The notes under the pieces: model-generated | Database searches by the model: none | What the model saw: the letters and a program-made list of their open reading frames with translations, nothing else | What the model was told of the DNA's origin: nothing | Made by a program: the position numbers and the translations under genes | In this document: positions 41,217-50,421 of the stretch, one piece after another | Layout: each line of letters begins with the position of its first letter | Numbering within the stretch: position 1 is the stretch's first letter | Origin: Actinobacillus ureae ATCC 25976 | GTDB lineage: Bacteria > Pseudomonadota > Gammaproteobacteria > Enterobacterales > Pasteurellaceae | Length of the DNA: 64,000 nucleotides | Reading direction: 5' to 3' | Assembly (NCBI RefSeq): GCF_000188255.1 | Contig: NZ_GL831080.1 | Span: 1,275,747 to 1,339,746 of the forward strand

Positions 41217-41246
41217 AAAACCTCGAATATCATTATTCGAGGTTTT
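41217..41246. terminator. Bidirectional terminator of mnmC
   Basis: A 12-bp perfect stem (AAAACCTCGAAT / ATTCGAGGTTTT) with a 6-nt loop. T-runs follow on both strands. It insulates mnmC from the toxin locus. Confidence 0.9.
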
Positions 41247-41256
41247 GTTTTTTTAG

Positions 41257-43260
41257 CTATTCTACTTTTGAGCCTTTCAACAATTTTCGTATCCAAGTAC
41301 GATTTGGGCTAAGTACATGCCAAATATCTTCGCTAATTGGTAACGGTTCATCACAGATCAAACTCGCCAGCATTTCGCCTAATAGCGGTACGGTGGTTAA
41401 ACCCCGCGAGGCTAAGCCATTTACCATATATAAATTTGCAAAATTTTCCGCATTTTCAACCGCTTGTTTACGGCGTAGCTGATTATACAAATTCTGATAT
41501 TGTACTTTTTGAGCGCTAAAATTCGGCAATTGTCCAACCATCGGCACACGATCTCGCAGTGCTGCTCTCACCCCTTGTTTGGCTAAATTTTGCGAAAGAT
41601 CGATATTGCCCGTCCAATCACAAGCGGTCAAATTTTGCTGAAGTTTTGCTACATTCTCGTGATGTTCTTCCAAAGAGAAATGTGTTTCGGCATTATCACG
41701 CACATGGCTGGCACCAATACAATGGGTATTCGCTTTAGAAACCGGCGTCAAATAACCGTCATAACACACCACACATTTTAGCTGTTGTAAAGCCGGTGTG
41801 GTCGGAATCTGGCTCACTTGCCCACGCACTGGATACAGCGGAATCCCTTGAGCTTGCTGGAATTGCGTGATAGTATGTCCATTTGCCAACACTAAAATCT
41901 GATGACTGAACGTTTCACCATTGTGCTGCCAATGCCACTTTCCTTCACTAAATTGCGGATCTTTCACTTCGTGATTTAGCACAATCTGTAATCCTTTCGT
42001 TTCTAAATAAGCAAACGTACCCTGTACAAATTGTATCGGTGATAACCAACCGCTTTGCGGCATAAATGCACCGCCGTTCGGCACTTTAAGCCCAATTTTT
42101 TCGCTTAACTCAGCTGCATCACATAGCTTAAACAAACTATCATCATTGGTTTGCAAAGCCATTTTTTCCAATTTCTTCGCCGTTTTATCGTTATAGGCAT
42201 ATAACGCCACACCGGTTAAAGCGTGTTCAAATGCGACAATCGGTTCAATTTGCGCCAAACGTTGCAACGCATAATCGAAACAATGCACATAAAAACGGAT
42301 ATTACGCTCGTCATCGTCACTCAGTTGAGGGTAAATCGCGCCTTGCAAATTGCCGGAAGCATTTTGTGCTAGAGCATTGTCTTTACAATAAAGCGTGACT
42401 TTTTTGCCTTTTTCAAGCAGTGATAACGCGACAAACAAACTGGCGACACCGCCACCGACAATCGCAATATCCTCTGCTTCTGTTTGTGGCTCGCTATAAA
42501 AATACGGATAATTTACCGGTATAGTTTCGCTTTGTTGCGTTTTTTCGCCCCATAGCATTTCTCGTTTTTTGCCAAAGCCTTTGCGTTTTTTGACCTCAAA
42601 TCCGACCGCTTGTAAGCCCTTTCTCACTGCACTTGCAGCAGTAAAGGTCGCAAAGCTACCGCTATTTTTCGTTAAACGAAACATTTGGCGATAAAGCGTT
42701 TCATTCCACATTTCCGGATTTTTATCCGGTGAAAAACCGTCTAAAAACCACGCATCAATTCGATTGCTATATAAATCACCTAATTGCGGTAAGTTCTCCA
42801 ACATATCGCCGAACCATACATCAAGATAGATTTGCTCAAAATGATAACGCTGACAACCGGTTTGGCGAGGTTGCCAACAAGCGGTCATTTTCTGCGAAAG
42901 TTTTGCAAATTGTGGGTAGTAGGTGTGAACGGTCGCCAATTGCTCAGAAGTGAGGGGAAATTTTTCAAACGAAATAAAATATAAACGCTTAAGTTTACTA
43001 TTGGGGAACTCACTTAAAAACTGCTGAAATTTATCGGCAACAGCTAAAAAATTCAGTCCGGTACCAAAACCGGTTTCGGCAATCACAAAAGATTCGGCAT
43101 TGTGTGTTTGCCATTTTTGCCAAAGCTGATTACCTTCTTGGAAAACATAATAGCTTTCTTCAAGACCGTCTTGGGTGGAGAAGTAAATATCGTCGAATTG
43201 TTCGGAAACGGGGGTATTATTTGAATTGAAAGAAAGAGATGCAAAACTGAGTTTGTTCAT
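41257..43260 (-). CDS. mnmC: Bifunctional tRNA mnm5s2U biosynthesis protein MnmC
   Basis: MnmC finishes the wobble-uridine modification mnm5s2U34: its C-terminal FAD oxidase removes the carboxymethyl group and its N-terminal methyltransferase adds the final methyl. The 667-residue product has the MTase domain at residues about 1-245 (FVIAETGFGTGLNFLAV; WFLDGFSPDKNPEMWNE) and the oxidase domain after residue about 265 (EDIAIVGGGVASLFVALSLLEKG; YPVRGQVSQIP; VNGLASRGLTTVPLLGE). The ATG at 43260 (MNKLSFASLSF) was chosen; the upstream 16 codons are not family-like. Confidence 0.95.
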   Translation of the reverse strand: MNKLSFASLSFNSNNTPVSEQFDDIYFSTQDGLEESYYVFQEGNQLWQKWQTHNAESFVIAETGFGTGLNFLAVADKFQQFLSEFPNSKLKRLYFISFEKFPLTSEQLATVHTYYPQFAKLSQKMTACWQPRQTGCQRYHFEQIYLDVWFGDMLENLPQLGDLYSNRIDAWFLDGFSPDKNPEMWNETLYRQMFRLTKNSGSFATFTAASAVRKGLQAVGFEVKKRKGFGKKREMLWGEKTQQSETIPVNYPYFYSEPQTEAEDIAIVGGGVASLFVALSLLEKGKKVTLYCKDNALAQNASGNLQGAIYPQLSDDDERNIRFYVHCFDYALQRLAQIEPIVAFEHALTGVALYAYNDKTAKKLEKMALQTNDDSLFKLCDAAELSEKIGLKVPNGGAFMPQSGWLSPIQFVQGTFAYLETKGLQIVLNHEVKDPQFSEGKWHWQHNGETFSHQILVLANGHTITQFQQAQGIPLYPVRGQVSQIPTTPALQQLKCVVCYDGYLTPVSKANTHCIGASHVRDNAETHFSLEEHHENVAKLQQNLTACDWTGNIDLSQNLAKQGVRAALRDRVPMVGQLPNFSAQKVQYQNLYNQLRRKQAVENAENFANLYMVNGLASRGLTTVPLLGEMLASLICDEPLPISEDIWHVLSPNRTWIRKLLKGSKVE

Positions 43261-43283
43261 AACATTTACCACAAAATAGACAG

Positions 43284-43327
43284 AAAGCACGGAAGTTACT
43301 GATAACATTCTGTGCTTTCCGTGCTTT
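43284..43327. repeat. Inverted repeat with CACGGA arms
   Basis: AAAGCACGGAA / TTCCGTGCTTT, 11 bp with a 22-nt interval, lies between the YnhF-like gene and mnmC. A second pair GTTACTG / CAGTAAC is interlaced. It resembles the elements at 50.9, 59.1 and 60.2 kb and may end the small gene's transcript. Confidence 0.6.
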
Positions 43328-43341
43328 TCCGCAGTAACAGA

Positions 43342-43422
43342 TTAGAAGATATTGTAAGCGAAAACTACGATCATACCTAATGCCGCTACAACAGTCATCA
43401 TTGAATAACCTAAAGTACCCAT
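43342..43422 (-). CDS. ynhF: YnhF-like small membrane protein (26 residues)
   Basis: The frame encodes a 26-residue hydrophobic peptide starting MGTLGYSMMTVV and ending VVFAYNIF, with one predicted membrane segment. It aligns by eye with E. coli YnhF (pattern L-x-[FY]-S-[LM]-x-T-x4-L-G-[LM]-I-V). AGAGGA lies 4 nt before the ATG, a good ribosome site. It sits 48 bp after trpCF on the same strand and could be its distal cistron or have its own promoter in that gap. YnhF's role in E. coli is unknown. Confidence 0.65.
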   Translation of the reverse strand: MGTLGYSMMTVVAALGMIVVFAYNIF

Positions 43423-43470
43423 ATTGTCCTCTCTTTGTTAAACATTATTGATCAAAGCCTATCACACTTC

Positions 43471-44880
43471 TTAGACTTTGAGAATTTTCTCTGCACAAGC
43501 GGTGATTTTTGCTAAATCTTTTACGCCTTTATGTTGTTCTACACCGGAATTGAGATCGACACCTAAACAACCTTGCGCGAGTGCCTGCTCGATATTTTCA
43601 ACCGAAATCCCACCGGCAAGCATTGCTTTTTGTTTTAATTCGCTTGGAATTAGCTGCCAATTAAATACTTTGCCAGTACCACCTTGCTGCGTACCGTTTT
43701 TGCTATCAAGAATATAACGTGCCACTAACGGATTATCGTGATACTCAACCGTTTCCGCTTGAAGATCTACCGGAATTGCCTGCCAGATTTGCGTTTTTCC
43801 AGCTAATTTTGCTGAAAGCTCAGCAATGTAGGCCTCATCTTCCGAACCGTGTAATTGTACCACATATAACTCAAGCTGTTTTGCTATTTTTTCGACAAAT
43901 TCGACCGCTTGATTTTGGAATACGCCGACATAACGCAATGGTGCATTCACCACTAATTCCTGCGCTTGACGTAATGATAACTGACGAGGCGAATTTTCAG
44001 CAAAAATCAATCCGCCATATAAAAAGCCGTTTTCATACACCGCTTTTGCATCTTGTGGGCGAGTTAACCCGCATACTTTATTTTCACCGAAAATCACTAA
44101 ACGTACCGCATTATTTAAATCCGTACTGCCCATCAAACTGCTACCGATCAAAAATGCGTGTGCAAATGGTTTGATGGCTTTCACTTGCATATGATCATAA
44201 ATACCTGATTCTGAAATCAAACGGACATCTGCCGGAATTTGATTCTTATATTTTTCCACTAAACGCACAATGCGATTCATATCCACCGTCAGCGTATGCA
44301 AATCACGGTTATTCACGCCAATCACTTTTGCGCCCAATGCTAGCGCTCGCTCAAATTCTTGCTCAGTACTGGTTTCGGTTAAAACGCCCATACCTAAAGA
44401 ATGTGCTAAGTCCGCCAATCTGCGATAAGTTTCGTCATCTAATACCGAAAGCATCAGCAAAATTGCATCGGCATTTGAATAACGAGCCAAATACACCTGA
44501 TACGGTGAAATCATAAAATCTTTGCATAAAATCGGTTGCGTTGTTTGGCGTTTGACTTGATCGATATAACGAAAATCACCTTGGAAATATTGTTCGTCGG
44601 TCAGCACAGAAATGACGGAAGCATAATGTTTATAGACTTGTGCAATCGCATCCAAATCAAACTCGGCACGAATTAATCCCTTGGACGGCGAGGCTTTTTT
44701 ACATTCCAAAATATAAGCAGGCACTTGATGAGAAGCTGTCGCTAATGCCGCATAAAAATCTCGATCAGCAGTAACAATTTGCTGTTGGAATTGTGAAAGT
44801 GGAAATGTTTTTTGTTTGTTTTCGACCCAAACGACCTTATCTTGTACGATTTTTTGCAGAATAGTTGGCTGATTTTGCAT
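43471..44880 (-). CDS. trpCF: Indole-3-glycerol phosphate synthase / phosphoribosylanthranilate isomerase
   Basis: This fused enzyme catalyses two consecutive tryptophan steps. In the 469-residue product, residues about 1-255 are TrpC ([74 protein letters not shown]) and residues about 256-469 are TrpF ([70 protein letters not shown]). The ATG at 44880 ([12 protein letters not shown]) is chosen over one 19 codons upstream. No other trp gene is adjacent, so the pathway is split in this genome. Confidence 0.96.
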   Translation of the reverse strand: MQNQPTILQKIVQDKVVWVENKQKTFPLSQFQQQIVTADRDFYAALATASHQVPAYILECKKASPSKGLIRAEFDLDAIAQVYKHYASVISVLTDEQYFQGDFRYIDQVKRQTTQPILCKDFMISPYQVYLARYSNADAILLMLSVLDDETYRRLADLAHSLGMGVLTETSTEQEFERALALGAKVIGVNNRDLHTLTVDMNRIVRLVEKYKNQIPADVRLISESGIYDHMQVKAIKPFAHAFLIGSSLMGSTDLNNAVRLVIFGENKVCGLTRPQDAKAVYENGFLYGGLIFAENSPRQLSLRQAQELVVNAPLRYVGVFQNQAVEFVEKIAKQLELYVVQLHGSEDEAYIAELSAKLAGKTQIWQAIPVDLQAETVEYHDNPLVARYILDSKNGTQQGGTGKVFNWQLIPSELKQKAMLAGGISVENIEQALAQGCLGVDLNSGVEQHKGVKDLAKITACAEKILKV

Positions 44881-44901
44881 ATTTTCTCTTTTTATTATGA
44901 A

Positions 44902-44930
44902 TTGGTGGATAACACAGATAATGGTAGAAT
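44902..44930 (+). promoter_or_regulatory. Promoter of the fic-yqcC-truC operon
   Basis: TTGGTG, a 17-bp spacer and TAGAAT, ending 34 bp before the fic ATG. A moderate sigma70 match in the short divergent gap with trpCF. Confidence 0.55.
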
Positions 44931-44964
44931 ACGGCACTTATTTTGATTTATCAATAAATTCACT

Positions 44965-45723
44965 ATGCTTATTACCAAACTTCATAAAATGCGTACTTTG
45001 CTTGATAAGCATCGCCCCCTTAATATCGCTATAATGAAAAACATTCAAGCGGATTTAATGCTGAAATATAATCAGCAATCCAATGCGATAGAAGGAAATA
45101 CATTAGATATTTTTGAAACTCGTGTGCTACTTGAAAGCGGTATTACCGCTAACGGTAAACCATTTAAAGATCATTTAGATATTATTAACCACCAAGAGGC
45201 GATTGATTATTTAACCGATCTCATAAAAGAAAATGCACCGCTGACAGAAGTGACAATAAAAAATTTCCACTATTTGTTACTACAAAAAACTGATAACGCT
45301 CAAGAAGCCGGGCAATATCGCAATATACCGGTAGCCATTAACGGTGCGGAACATCAACCGCCACAACCTTTTTTAGTTCATCCGCAAATGGAAAAATTAA
45401 TGCATTGGAACCAAGAAAATCTCAATATATTGGAACCGATAGAACGCATTGCGATGCTACATAACAAATTTGTGGCAATTCACCCTTTTATTGATGGTAA
45501 TGGACGTACTGGACGTTTATTGATGAATTTAGAATTAATGAAAGCCGGTTTCCAAGTGACGATTTTAAAAGCGGAGAATCGAGCTGACTATTATCGTGCA
45601 TTGGCGTTAGGTGATTTAGGCAATTATCAACCGATCACCGAATTTATCGCAAAAGCCGTTTATGAAACAATGGAACGCACCTTAAACCTTATTTACCCAA
45701 ACTGGATTAACGAACTCAATTAA
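44965..45723 (+). CDS. Fic-domain protein (putative AMP transferase)
   Basis: Fic proteins usually transfer AMP to hydroxyl groups of target proteins. The 252-residue product has the intact catalytic motif HPFIDGNGRTGRLLMN (HPFx[D/E]GNGRxxR) and an N-terminal inhibitory helix motif SNAIEGN ([S/T]xxxE[G/N]), which makes it a class II, self-inhibited Fic. The flap and the upstream segment QYRNIPVAINGAEHQPPQP are present. No antitoxin-like partner precedes it. It is followed at 2 bp by yqcC, so it may be a housekeeping type. The target is unknown. Confidence 0.88.
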   Translation: MLITKLHKMRTLLDKHRPLNIAIMKNIQADLMLKYNQQSNAIEGNTLDIFETRVLLESGITANGKPFKDHLDIINHQEAIDYLTDLIKENAPLTEVTIKNFHYLLLQKTDNAQEAGQYRNIPVAINGAEHQPPQPFLVHPQMEKLMHWNQENLNILEPIERIAMLHNKFVAIHPFIDGNGRTGRLLMNLELMKAGFQVTILKAENRADYYRALALGDLGNYQPITEFIAKAVYETMERTLNLIYPNWINELN

Positions 45724-45725
45724 AT

Positions 45726-46037
45726 ATGAAAACAAAAGTTAGACAACATTTAACCGATTTAGAAATTGCATTACGCACACATAAGCAATGGGATGCGGTT
45801 GCACCTAGTTTGGAAGATTTAGCGAATGATCAACCGTTTTGTATCGGAACGCTTAGCCCAACTCAATGGTTACAATGGATTTTTATTCCTCGGATGCACG
45901 CACTTTTAGACGCTGGTGCGGATTTACCCCGCAACTTTTCGATTACGCCCTACTTGGAAGAAGCCCTAAAAGACGAAAGCTATTTAAAAGCGATTCATCA
46001 GCCAGTGTTATTGATTGAATTATTATTAAAGGACTAA
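45726..46037 (+). CDS. yqcC: YqcC family protein
   Basis: The 103-residue protein matches the YqcC family, typically found next to the tRNA pseudouridine synthase gene truC, as here. The block QPFCIGTLSPTQWLQWIFIPRMHALLD in split form and the tail are characteristic. The function is unknown; the constant pairing suggests a link to TruC. It begins 2 bp after fic and its stop is immediately followed by the truC ATG. Confidence 0.88.
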   Translation: MKTKVRQHLTDLEIALRTHKQWDAVAPSLEDLANDQPFCIGTLSPTQWLQWIFIPRMHALLDAGADLPRNFSITPYLEEALKDESYLKAIHQPVLLIELLLKD

Positions 46038-46790
46038 ATGGAACTGGAAATTTTATACCGTGATGATGAACTGATTGCGATTAATAAACCGGCTGGAATG
46101 TTAGTTCACCGTTCATGGCTAGATAAACACGAAACGCAGTTTGCAATGCAAACCTTGCGTGATCAAATCGGTCAACATGTTTTCCCGATTCATCGCTTAG
46201 ATCGCCCCACTTCAGGTGTTTTATTATTTGCACTGAATAGTGAAATGGCTCGTTTAATGAGCGAGCAATTTGAACAGCATCAAATGGAAAAAGGCTATTT
46301 GGCGGTAGTGCGAGGCTATCTGCTCGACAAAGGCGAGATCGATTATCCGCTAAAAGTGATTTTAGACAAGATTGCCGATAAGTTTTCTCAACCGAAAGAA
46401 GCACAACAAGCGGTCACTTTTTCCCAAAATCTTGCAAGTGTCGAAATGCCTTATCCGGCAGGCAAACACCAAACGGCACGTTACAGTTTGGTTGAATTAT
46501 TACCGAAAACTGGGCGTAAACATCAATTGCGCCGCCATATGAAGCATTTATTTCATCCAATTATGGGCGATACAAAATACGGTGACTTACACCAAAATCG
46601 TACTCTAACTGAGAAAACCGGTTGCGACCGATTAATGCTACATTCGCATTTTTTGAAATTTACGCATCCGAAAACAGCGCAAAAAATCGAAATTTTTGCA
46701 CCGCTTGATGAACAATGGCAAAATTTATTTATTACATTTAACTGGAACTTCCCAAATTTTTTTCAATCTGATAAGAGCAAATATGGATAA
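46038..46790 (+). CDS. truC: tRNA pseudouridine(65) synthase
   Basis: TruC makes pseudouridine at position 65 of certain tRNAs. The 250-residue RluA-family product has the catalytic aspartate motif [16 protein letters not shown], the N-terminal [16 protein letters not shown] and the C-terminal [21 protein letters not shown]. It abuts yqcC and its stop overlaps the next ATG (ATGGATAA), indicating coupling. Confidence 0.94.
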   Translation: MELEILYRDDELIAINKPAGMLVHRSWLDKHETQFAMQTLRDQIGQHVFPIHRLDRPTSGVLLFALNSEMARLMSEQFEQHQMEKGYLAVVRGYLLDKGEIDYPLKVILDKIADKFSQPKEAQQAVTFSQNLASVEMPYPAGKHQTARYSLVELLPKTGRKHQLRRHMKHLFHPIMGDTKYGDLHQNRTLTEKTGCDRLMLHSHFLKFTHPKTAQKIEIFAPLDEQWQNLFITFNWNFPNFFQSDKSKYG

Positions 46791-46947
46791 CGCATTACTT
46801 TCTTTAACACACGAGCGGCAACAAGCTGCTGTCGAACAAATTCAAGAACTGATGACACAAGGCGTGAGCAGCGGCGAAGCGATTCAAATTATTGCTAATC
46901 GTCTAAGAGAAGCACATCAGAAAAGTACATCGGAGAACAATTCATGA
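46783..46947 (+). CDS. yoaH: UPF0181 (YoaH) family protein
   Basis: The 54-residue product starts [20 protein letters not shown] and continues [20 protein letters not shown], a clear match to YoaH ([20 protein letters not shown] in E. coli). The function is unknown. The start at 46783 lies inside truC and is supported by homology; a longer in-frame start 29 codons upstream is not family-like. Its stop overlaps the next ATG. Confidence 0.88.
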   Translation: MDNALLSLTHERQQAAVEQIQELMTQGVSSGEAIQIIANRLREAHQKSTSENNS

Positions 46948-47396
46948 AAAAATTATTTGCACTTGCGCTCACGGCTGTGAGCGTTTCAAGCTATGCGGAA
47001 ACCAAACCGGCAGTTAACACTCAACCAATGCTCAGAATGCAAGTTTTAGATATGAGCAGTAACGTGCCAAACCCAGTGGCGAACAATCAGCTTTCACTCA
47101 GCAAAAAACACCAACTTTGTTGGGTTGCATTTAATATGCCATTTAAAGCATCTAACCAAGTGGTTGAAGTTTTACAAGCCCCTTCAACCTTAAAAGTAAC
47201 GTCTGAAGACGGTAATGTAGTTTCAACATCTGATCAACAAACTCACCGCATTACTACATTATAAAAAAGTTCGAATAACGAACGCTTAGATAAATGTTGG
47301 GGCTTTGAAAAGACTGACCCAACGGGGAAATATAGCCTCACGATTCAAGTGAACGATGTAGTATTCCCTCCACAACCGTTTGAAGTTGTAAAATAA
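46944..47396 (+). pseudogene. Secreted protein interrupted by an in-frame stop
   Basis: A 106-codon frame starts with a clear signal peptide ([20 protein letters not shown]) and ends at a TAA at 47262-47264. The same frame then continues open for 43 codons (SSNNERLDKCWGFEK ... TGKYSLTIQVND ... PQPFEVVK) to a second TAA at 47394-47396. The two halves together look like one small periplasmic protein of about 150 residues with cysteines in each half (HQLCWVAFNM; DKCWGF). The family was not recognised. It follows the YoaH-like gene with overlap and is ended by the hairpin at 47401. A true mutation and a sequencing error are both possible. Confidence 0.75.
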
Positions 47397-47400
47397 ACTA

Positions 47401-47424
47401 AACGCCACTTAATGTAGTGGCGTT
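47401..47424. terminator. Terminator between the broken secreted gene and the CYTH gene
   Basis: A 9-bp perfect stem (AACGCCACT / AGTGGCGTT) with a 6-nt loop is followed by CTTTTTT on the plus strand. It lies between convergent genes. Confidence 0.88.
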
Positions 47425-47429
47425 CTTTT

Positions 47430-48269
47430 TTAGTTTTTAGCTAAACGTTGTTCGATTTTCGCTAGATTTTCTTCAAAATAAGTTTTACCAGTTAAATATT
47501 GTTGCGCCTCCGCCCAACTGTTTAGTTGCAAACCTGCCAATTGATTAAAATAATCCAATACTTCTAAATCTTGTTCAACGGTACGAATATAATCCGCTAA
47601 TTGTTGCAGTAAGTCCTCACCGGAACTACTCTCGATCTCTTTGGTAATTTGTTGCTTAAATTTAACCGCTTGCCCAACCAAATAGCCTCGCTGCGCTTTG
47701 CTTAAATTACTAAACCACATACCGTCTTTACGTGGCATTTGCATTAATAACAACAAGATATCATTTAGGCTGCCGCTTTTAAGTTCCAACTCTAATTCAC
47801 AAATCGCTTCCTCGCCAAAACCATTTTTAATCATACCTTGATCCAATGCCACTTCAATTTGCGATTGATTGCACTGTACTAACCACTTACGGCGAGTAAA
47901 ATCGGTACTAAAAGTCGGCGTAAGTTGCTGCGCAATTTGTTCCGCTTGCGGGATTTGCAAATTAAAGTGTGAATTTAACCGCTTGAAATCCGGCTGATTG
48001 CTGTCTAACGGCAAATTATATTCCGGACGAATATGCAGACCATCGACAATTTCACCTTTAGTTTTTAAAGTCATCTCGTATTTTTGATTATGGTTACGCA
48101 CACGTAATCCCATTTTTTGCTGAGCAAAAAACTGCTCCGGCGTATCAAAATAAGTGTTCCCTAATATATCGGTCGCTTGCGACAAAACATTTTGTTGCGT
48201 AAACCAATCCGCCAATACTTCTACATTCTCCGCTTTTAGCATGATTTTTAGTTCGATTTCATTTTCCAT
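47430..48269 (-). CDS. CYTH-domain triphosphatase (YgiF-like, short)
   Basis: CYTH proteins hydrolyse triphosphates or tripolyphosphate in a cationic tunnel. The 279-residue product has the ExExK signature at its start (ENEIELKIML), then NTYFDTPEQFFAQQKMGLRVR, EMTLKTKG, EVALDQGMI and EELELELKSG-like residues (CELELELKSGS). E. coli YgiF (433 residues) has an added CHAD domain; here only a short remnant or linker follows the CYTH domain (about residues 205-279). It is divergent from ycjX. Confidence 0.85.
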   Translation of the reverse strand: MENEIELKIMLKAENVEVLADWFTQQNVLSQATDILGNTYFDTPEQFFAQQKMGLRVRNHNQKYEMTLKTKGEIVDGLHIRPEYNLPLDSNQPDFKRLNSHFNLQIPQAEQIAQQLTPTFSTDFTRRKWLVQCNQSQIEVALDQGMIKNGFGEEAICELELELKSGSLNDILLLLMQMPRKDGMWFSNLSKAQRGYLVGQAVKFKQQITKEIESSSGEDLLQQLADYIRTVEQDLEVLDYFNQLAGLQLNSWAEAQQYLTGKTYFEENLAKIEQRLAKN

Positions 48270-48335
48270 TAAGGTATCCCATTTATTTAGTTGTATAATT
48301 AATTTTATTTTAACAATTTACAGCATATTCGAGAA

Positions 48336-49745
48336 ATGTTTAACAAAATCCAAAGTAAACTGCACAAATTTGTGCAACGTGGTTTAGATAATCATCTTCG
48401 CCTTGCCGTGACCGGTTTAAGTCGTAGCGGCAAAACCGCCTTTATTACCAGTTTTGTCGATCAGCTATTGCATATCAATAAAGACAGCCATGCACACGTC
48501 AATTTATTTGGTGCAGCACGCAATGGGCAAATTATCTCGGTGAAACGAGTTGAACAAGGCAATTTAACCATTCCTCGTTTTGAATACGATAAAAACCGTC
48601 AATGTTTGGAAAATGATCCGCCGGTATGGGCGCCTTCCACAACCGGTATCAGCGAAATTCGCTTAGCGATCCGCTACCAACGTCAAGACGGTTTAATCAA
48701 ACATTTAAAAGAAACCGGTACGCTCTACTTGGATATTTTCGATTATCCGGGCGAATGGTTGTTGGACTTACCGCTACTCTCGCAGTCTTTCAAACAATGG
48801 TCGCAAGCACAGCAATTAGTACATAAAGGCAAGCGTGCGGAACTGGCACAGCCTTGGTTACAAGTGGTCAAAAAATTAGATCTTTTTGCCAAAGCGGACG
48901 AAAACCAACTTGCCGAATTAAGCGAGATTTATACCACTTATTTATTGGAATGTAAGCAAGCCGGTATGCAATATATTCAGCCTGGACGATTTGTCTTACC
49001 GACTGAAAATTCAAAAGGTGCGCCGGTTTTTCAATTCTTCCCGTTATTAGATTCAAGCGAAACCGATTGGGAAAAACTGGAAACCGCACCGGCAAACAGT
49101 ACATTTCAAATGCTGAAAAAGCGTTATACGCAATATCAGCAAAAGATTGTCAAACCGTTTTATGAAGACTATTTTTCGCAATTTGACCGCCAAGTGATTC
49201 TTGCCGATTGTTTAACGCCGTTAAACCTCAGCTTAGAGGCATTTTTAGAAATGAAAATCGGCTTGCAACAATTATTCAAGCATTTTCATTACGGCAACCG
49301 TTCGCTGTTTCGTCGCCTGTTTTCATCCAATATCGATAAGCTATTATTTGTCGCAACCAAAGCAGATCATATCACCAGCGATCAGCTACCAAATTTAGAA
49401 AGCTTGATGCGCCAGTTAGTGCAAGAAGGCGGACGACACGCTGCTTTTGATGGTATTGAAACCGGCTATCACTCAATTTCGGCGATCCGAGCGACCGATC
49501 CCGTGGTTGTTACCCAAAACGGTACGCAAATTAAAGCGATTCGAGGCATTCGTTCGACCGATAAAAAACAAGTCACGCTCTACCCTGGCACAGTGCCGAG
49601 CCGTTTGCCCAATACAAATTATTGGCAGTTTAACCGCTTTGAGTTCGACCAATTCGAGCCTAAACCGCTCGCCTACGGCGAACCTATTCCCCATTTGCGT
49701 ATGGATGCAGTATTACAATTCTTATTGGCGGATATGTTGGAATAA
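48336..49745 (+). CDS. ycjX: YcjX family P-loop protein (DUF463)
   Basis: YcjX is a conserved GTPase-like stress-associated protein of unknown exact role. The 469-residue product has the P-loop GLSRSGKTAFITSFVDQLLH, LYLDIFDYPGEWLLDLPLL and the C-terminal NTNYWQFNRFEFDQFEPKPL. Length matches E. coli YcjX (465). The partner ycjF, often downstream, is absent; a small unrelated membrane-protein gene on the other strand follows instead. Confidence 0.93.
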   Translation: MFNKIQSKLHKFVQRGLDNHLRLAVTGLSRSGKTAFITSFVDQLLHINKDSHAHVNLFGAARNGQIISVKRVEQGNLTIPRFEYDKNRQCLENDPPVWAPSTTGISEIRLAIRYQRQDGLIKHLKETGTLYLDIFDYPGEWLLDLPLLSQSFKQWSQAQQLVHKGKRAELAQPWLQVVKKLDLFAKADENQLAELSEIYTTYLLECKQAGMQYIQPGRFVLPTENSKGAPVFQFFPLLDSSETDWEKLETAPANSTFQMLKKRYTQYQQKIVKPFYEDYFSQFDRQVILADCLTPLNLSLEAFLEMKIGLQQLFKHFHYGNRSLFRRLFSSNIDKLLFVATKADHITSDQLPNLESLMRQLVQEGGRHAAFDGIETGYHSISAIRATDPVVVTQNGTQIKAIRGIRSTDKKQVTLYPGTVPSRLPNTNYWQFNRFEFDQFEPKPLAYGEPIPHLRMDAVLQFLLADMLE

Positions 49746-49766
49746 ACCAATTCCGTTTAGAATAAA

Positions 49767-49800
49767 AAAGCACATAGCTAACTGAATAGATATGTGCTTT
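49767..49800. terminator. ycjX terminator
   Basis: A 10-bp perfect stem (AAAGCACATA / TATGTGCTTT) with a 14-nt loop lies between convergent genes. The plus-strand T-run is short. Confidence 0.75.
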
Positions 49801-49811
49801 CTAATTGCTAA

Positions 49812-50165
49812 TTACTTTTTACTTCGCTTGTAAACTAACCATCCTATCGGTATCCCAATAAGTCCCAATCCAAAATTTTTCCAATCATAACTAAAGATCT
49901 CATGTCCTGGGTAGCAAAAAGTAATAATAGAAAACTGTACTAAATGAATAAAAATACCCGTGAAATAGATATAAAGCACTAAAGAAAGCTTTATTTTCCA
50001 CCATTGTAACTGTTTTCTACAAGCTAAAAATAGATAAATAACAAATATCCAAGTTATAAATGACACAGAAATATACTGACCAAAAACCGCTAAGAATAGA
50101 TAGTATGTCGCAAAATATAAATATAGAAAGAGCGAATAGAAAAGCCAAATAATCCCCAAAATCAT
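49812..50165 (-). CDS. Hypothetical four-helix membrane protein
   Basis: The 117-residue product is strongly hydrophobic and aromatic, with about four membrane segments (starting ILGIIWLFYSLFLYLYFATY) and a basic tail (VYKRSKK). The family was not recognised. Its codon use is noticeably AT-rich compared with the neighbours. It is isolated between ycjX and smpB. Coding status rests on an uninterrupted membrane-protein-like frame and a plausible start. Confidence 0.55.
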   Translation of the reverse strand: MILGIIWLFYSLFLYLYFATYYLFLAVFGQYISVSFITWIFVIYLFLACRKQLQWWKIKLSLVLYIYFTGIFIHLVQFSIITFCYPGHEIFSYDWKNFGLGLIGIPIGWLVYKRSKK

Positions 50166-50362
50166 ACTTTTATCCTTTAAGTTTATAAAACGCTGTAAGC
50201 TCGATGAATTGAATAAGTGTTAAAAAAGCTATACTCGCTATAGTATATATAAAAACATTTGCTCAAAATGCGAACAACACCGCAATTTAGGATAATTCTT
50301 ATCCATTATGTAAAATTTTTCGCAAATTTAACCGCTTGTTGCTTGATTTTAAACGGTTACTG

Positions 50363-50391
50363 TTCACTGTTAGGCGGCTTTGCGGTAGAAT
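50363..50391 (+). promoter_or_regulatory. Probable smpB promoter
   Basis: TTCACT, a 17-bp spacer and TAGAAT, ending 30 bp before the smpB ATG. The rest of the 256-bp gap (50166-50421) holds an uptake word on the minus strand near 50332 and nothing else recognised. Confidence 0.5.
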
Positions 50392-50421
50392 CTTATAAAT
50401 TTTTCTCAATCTTTTTAAATT

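Noticed and set aside
43719-44174. A 151-codon open frame opposite trpCF
   Set aside because: It lies entirely inside a fully conserved fused enzyme gene; low-complexity translation, no family features.
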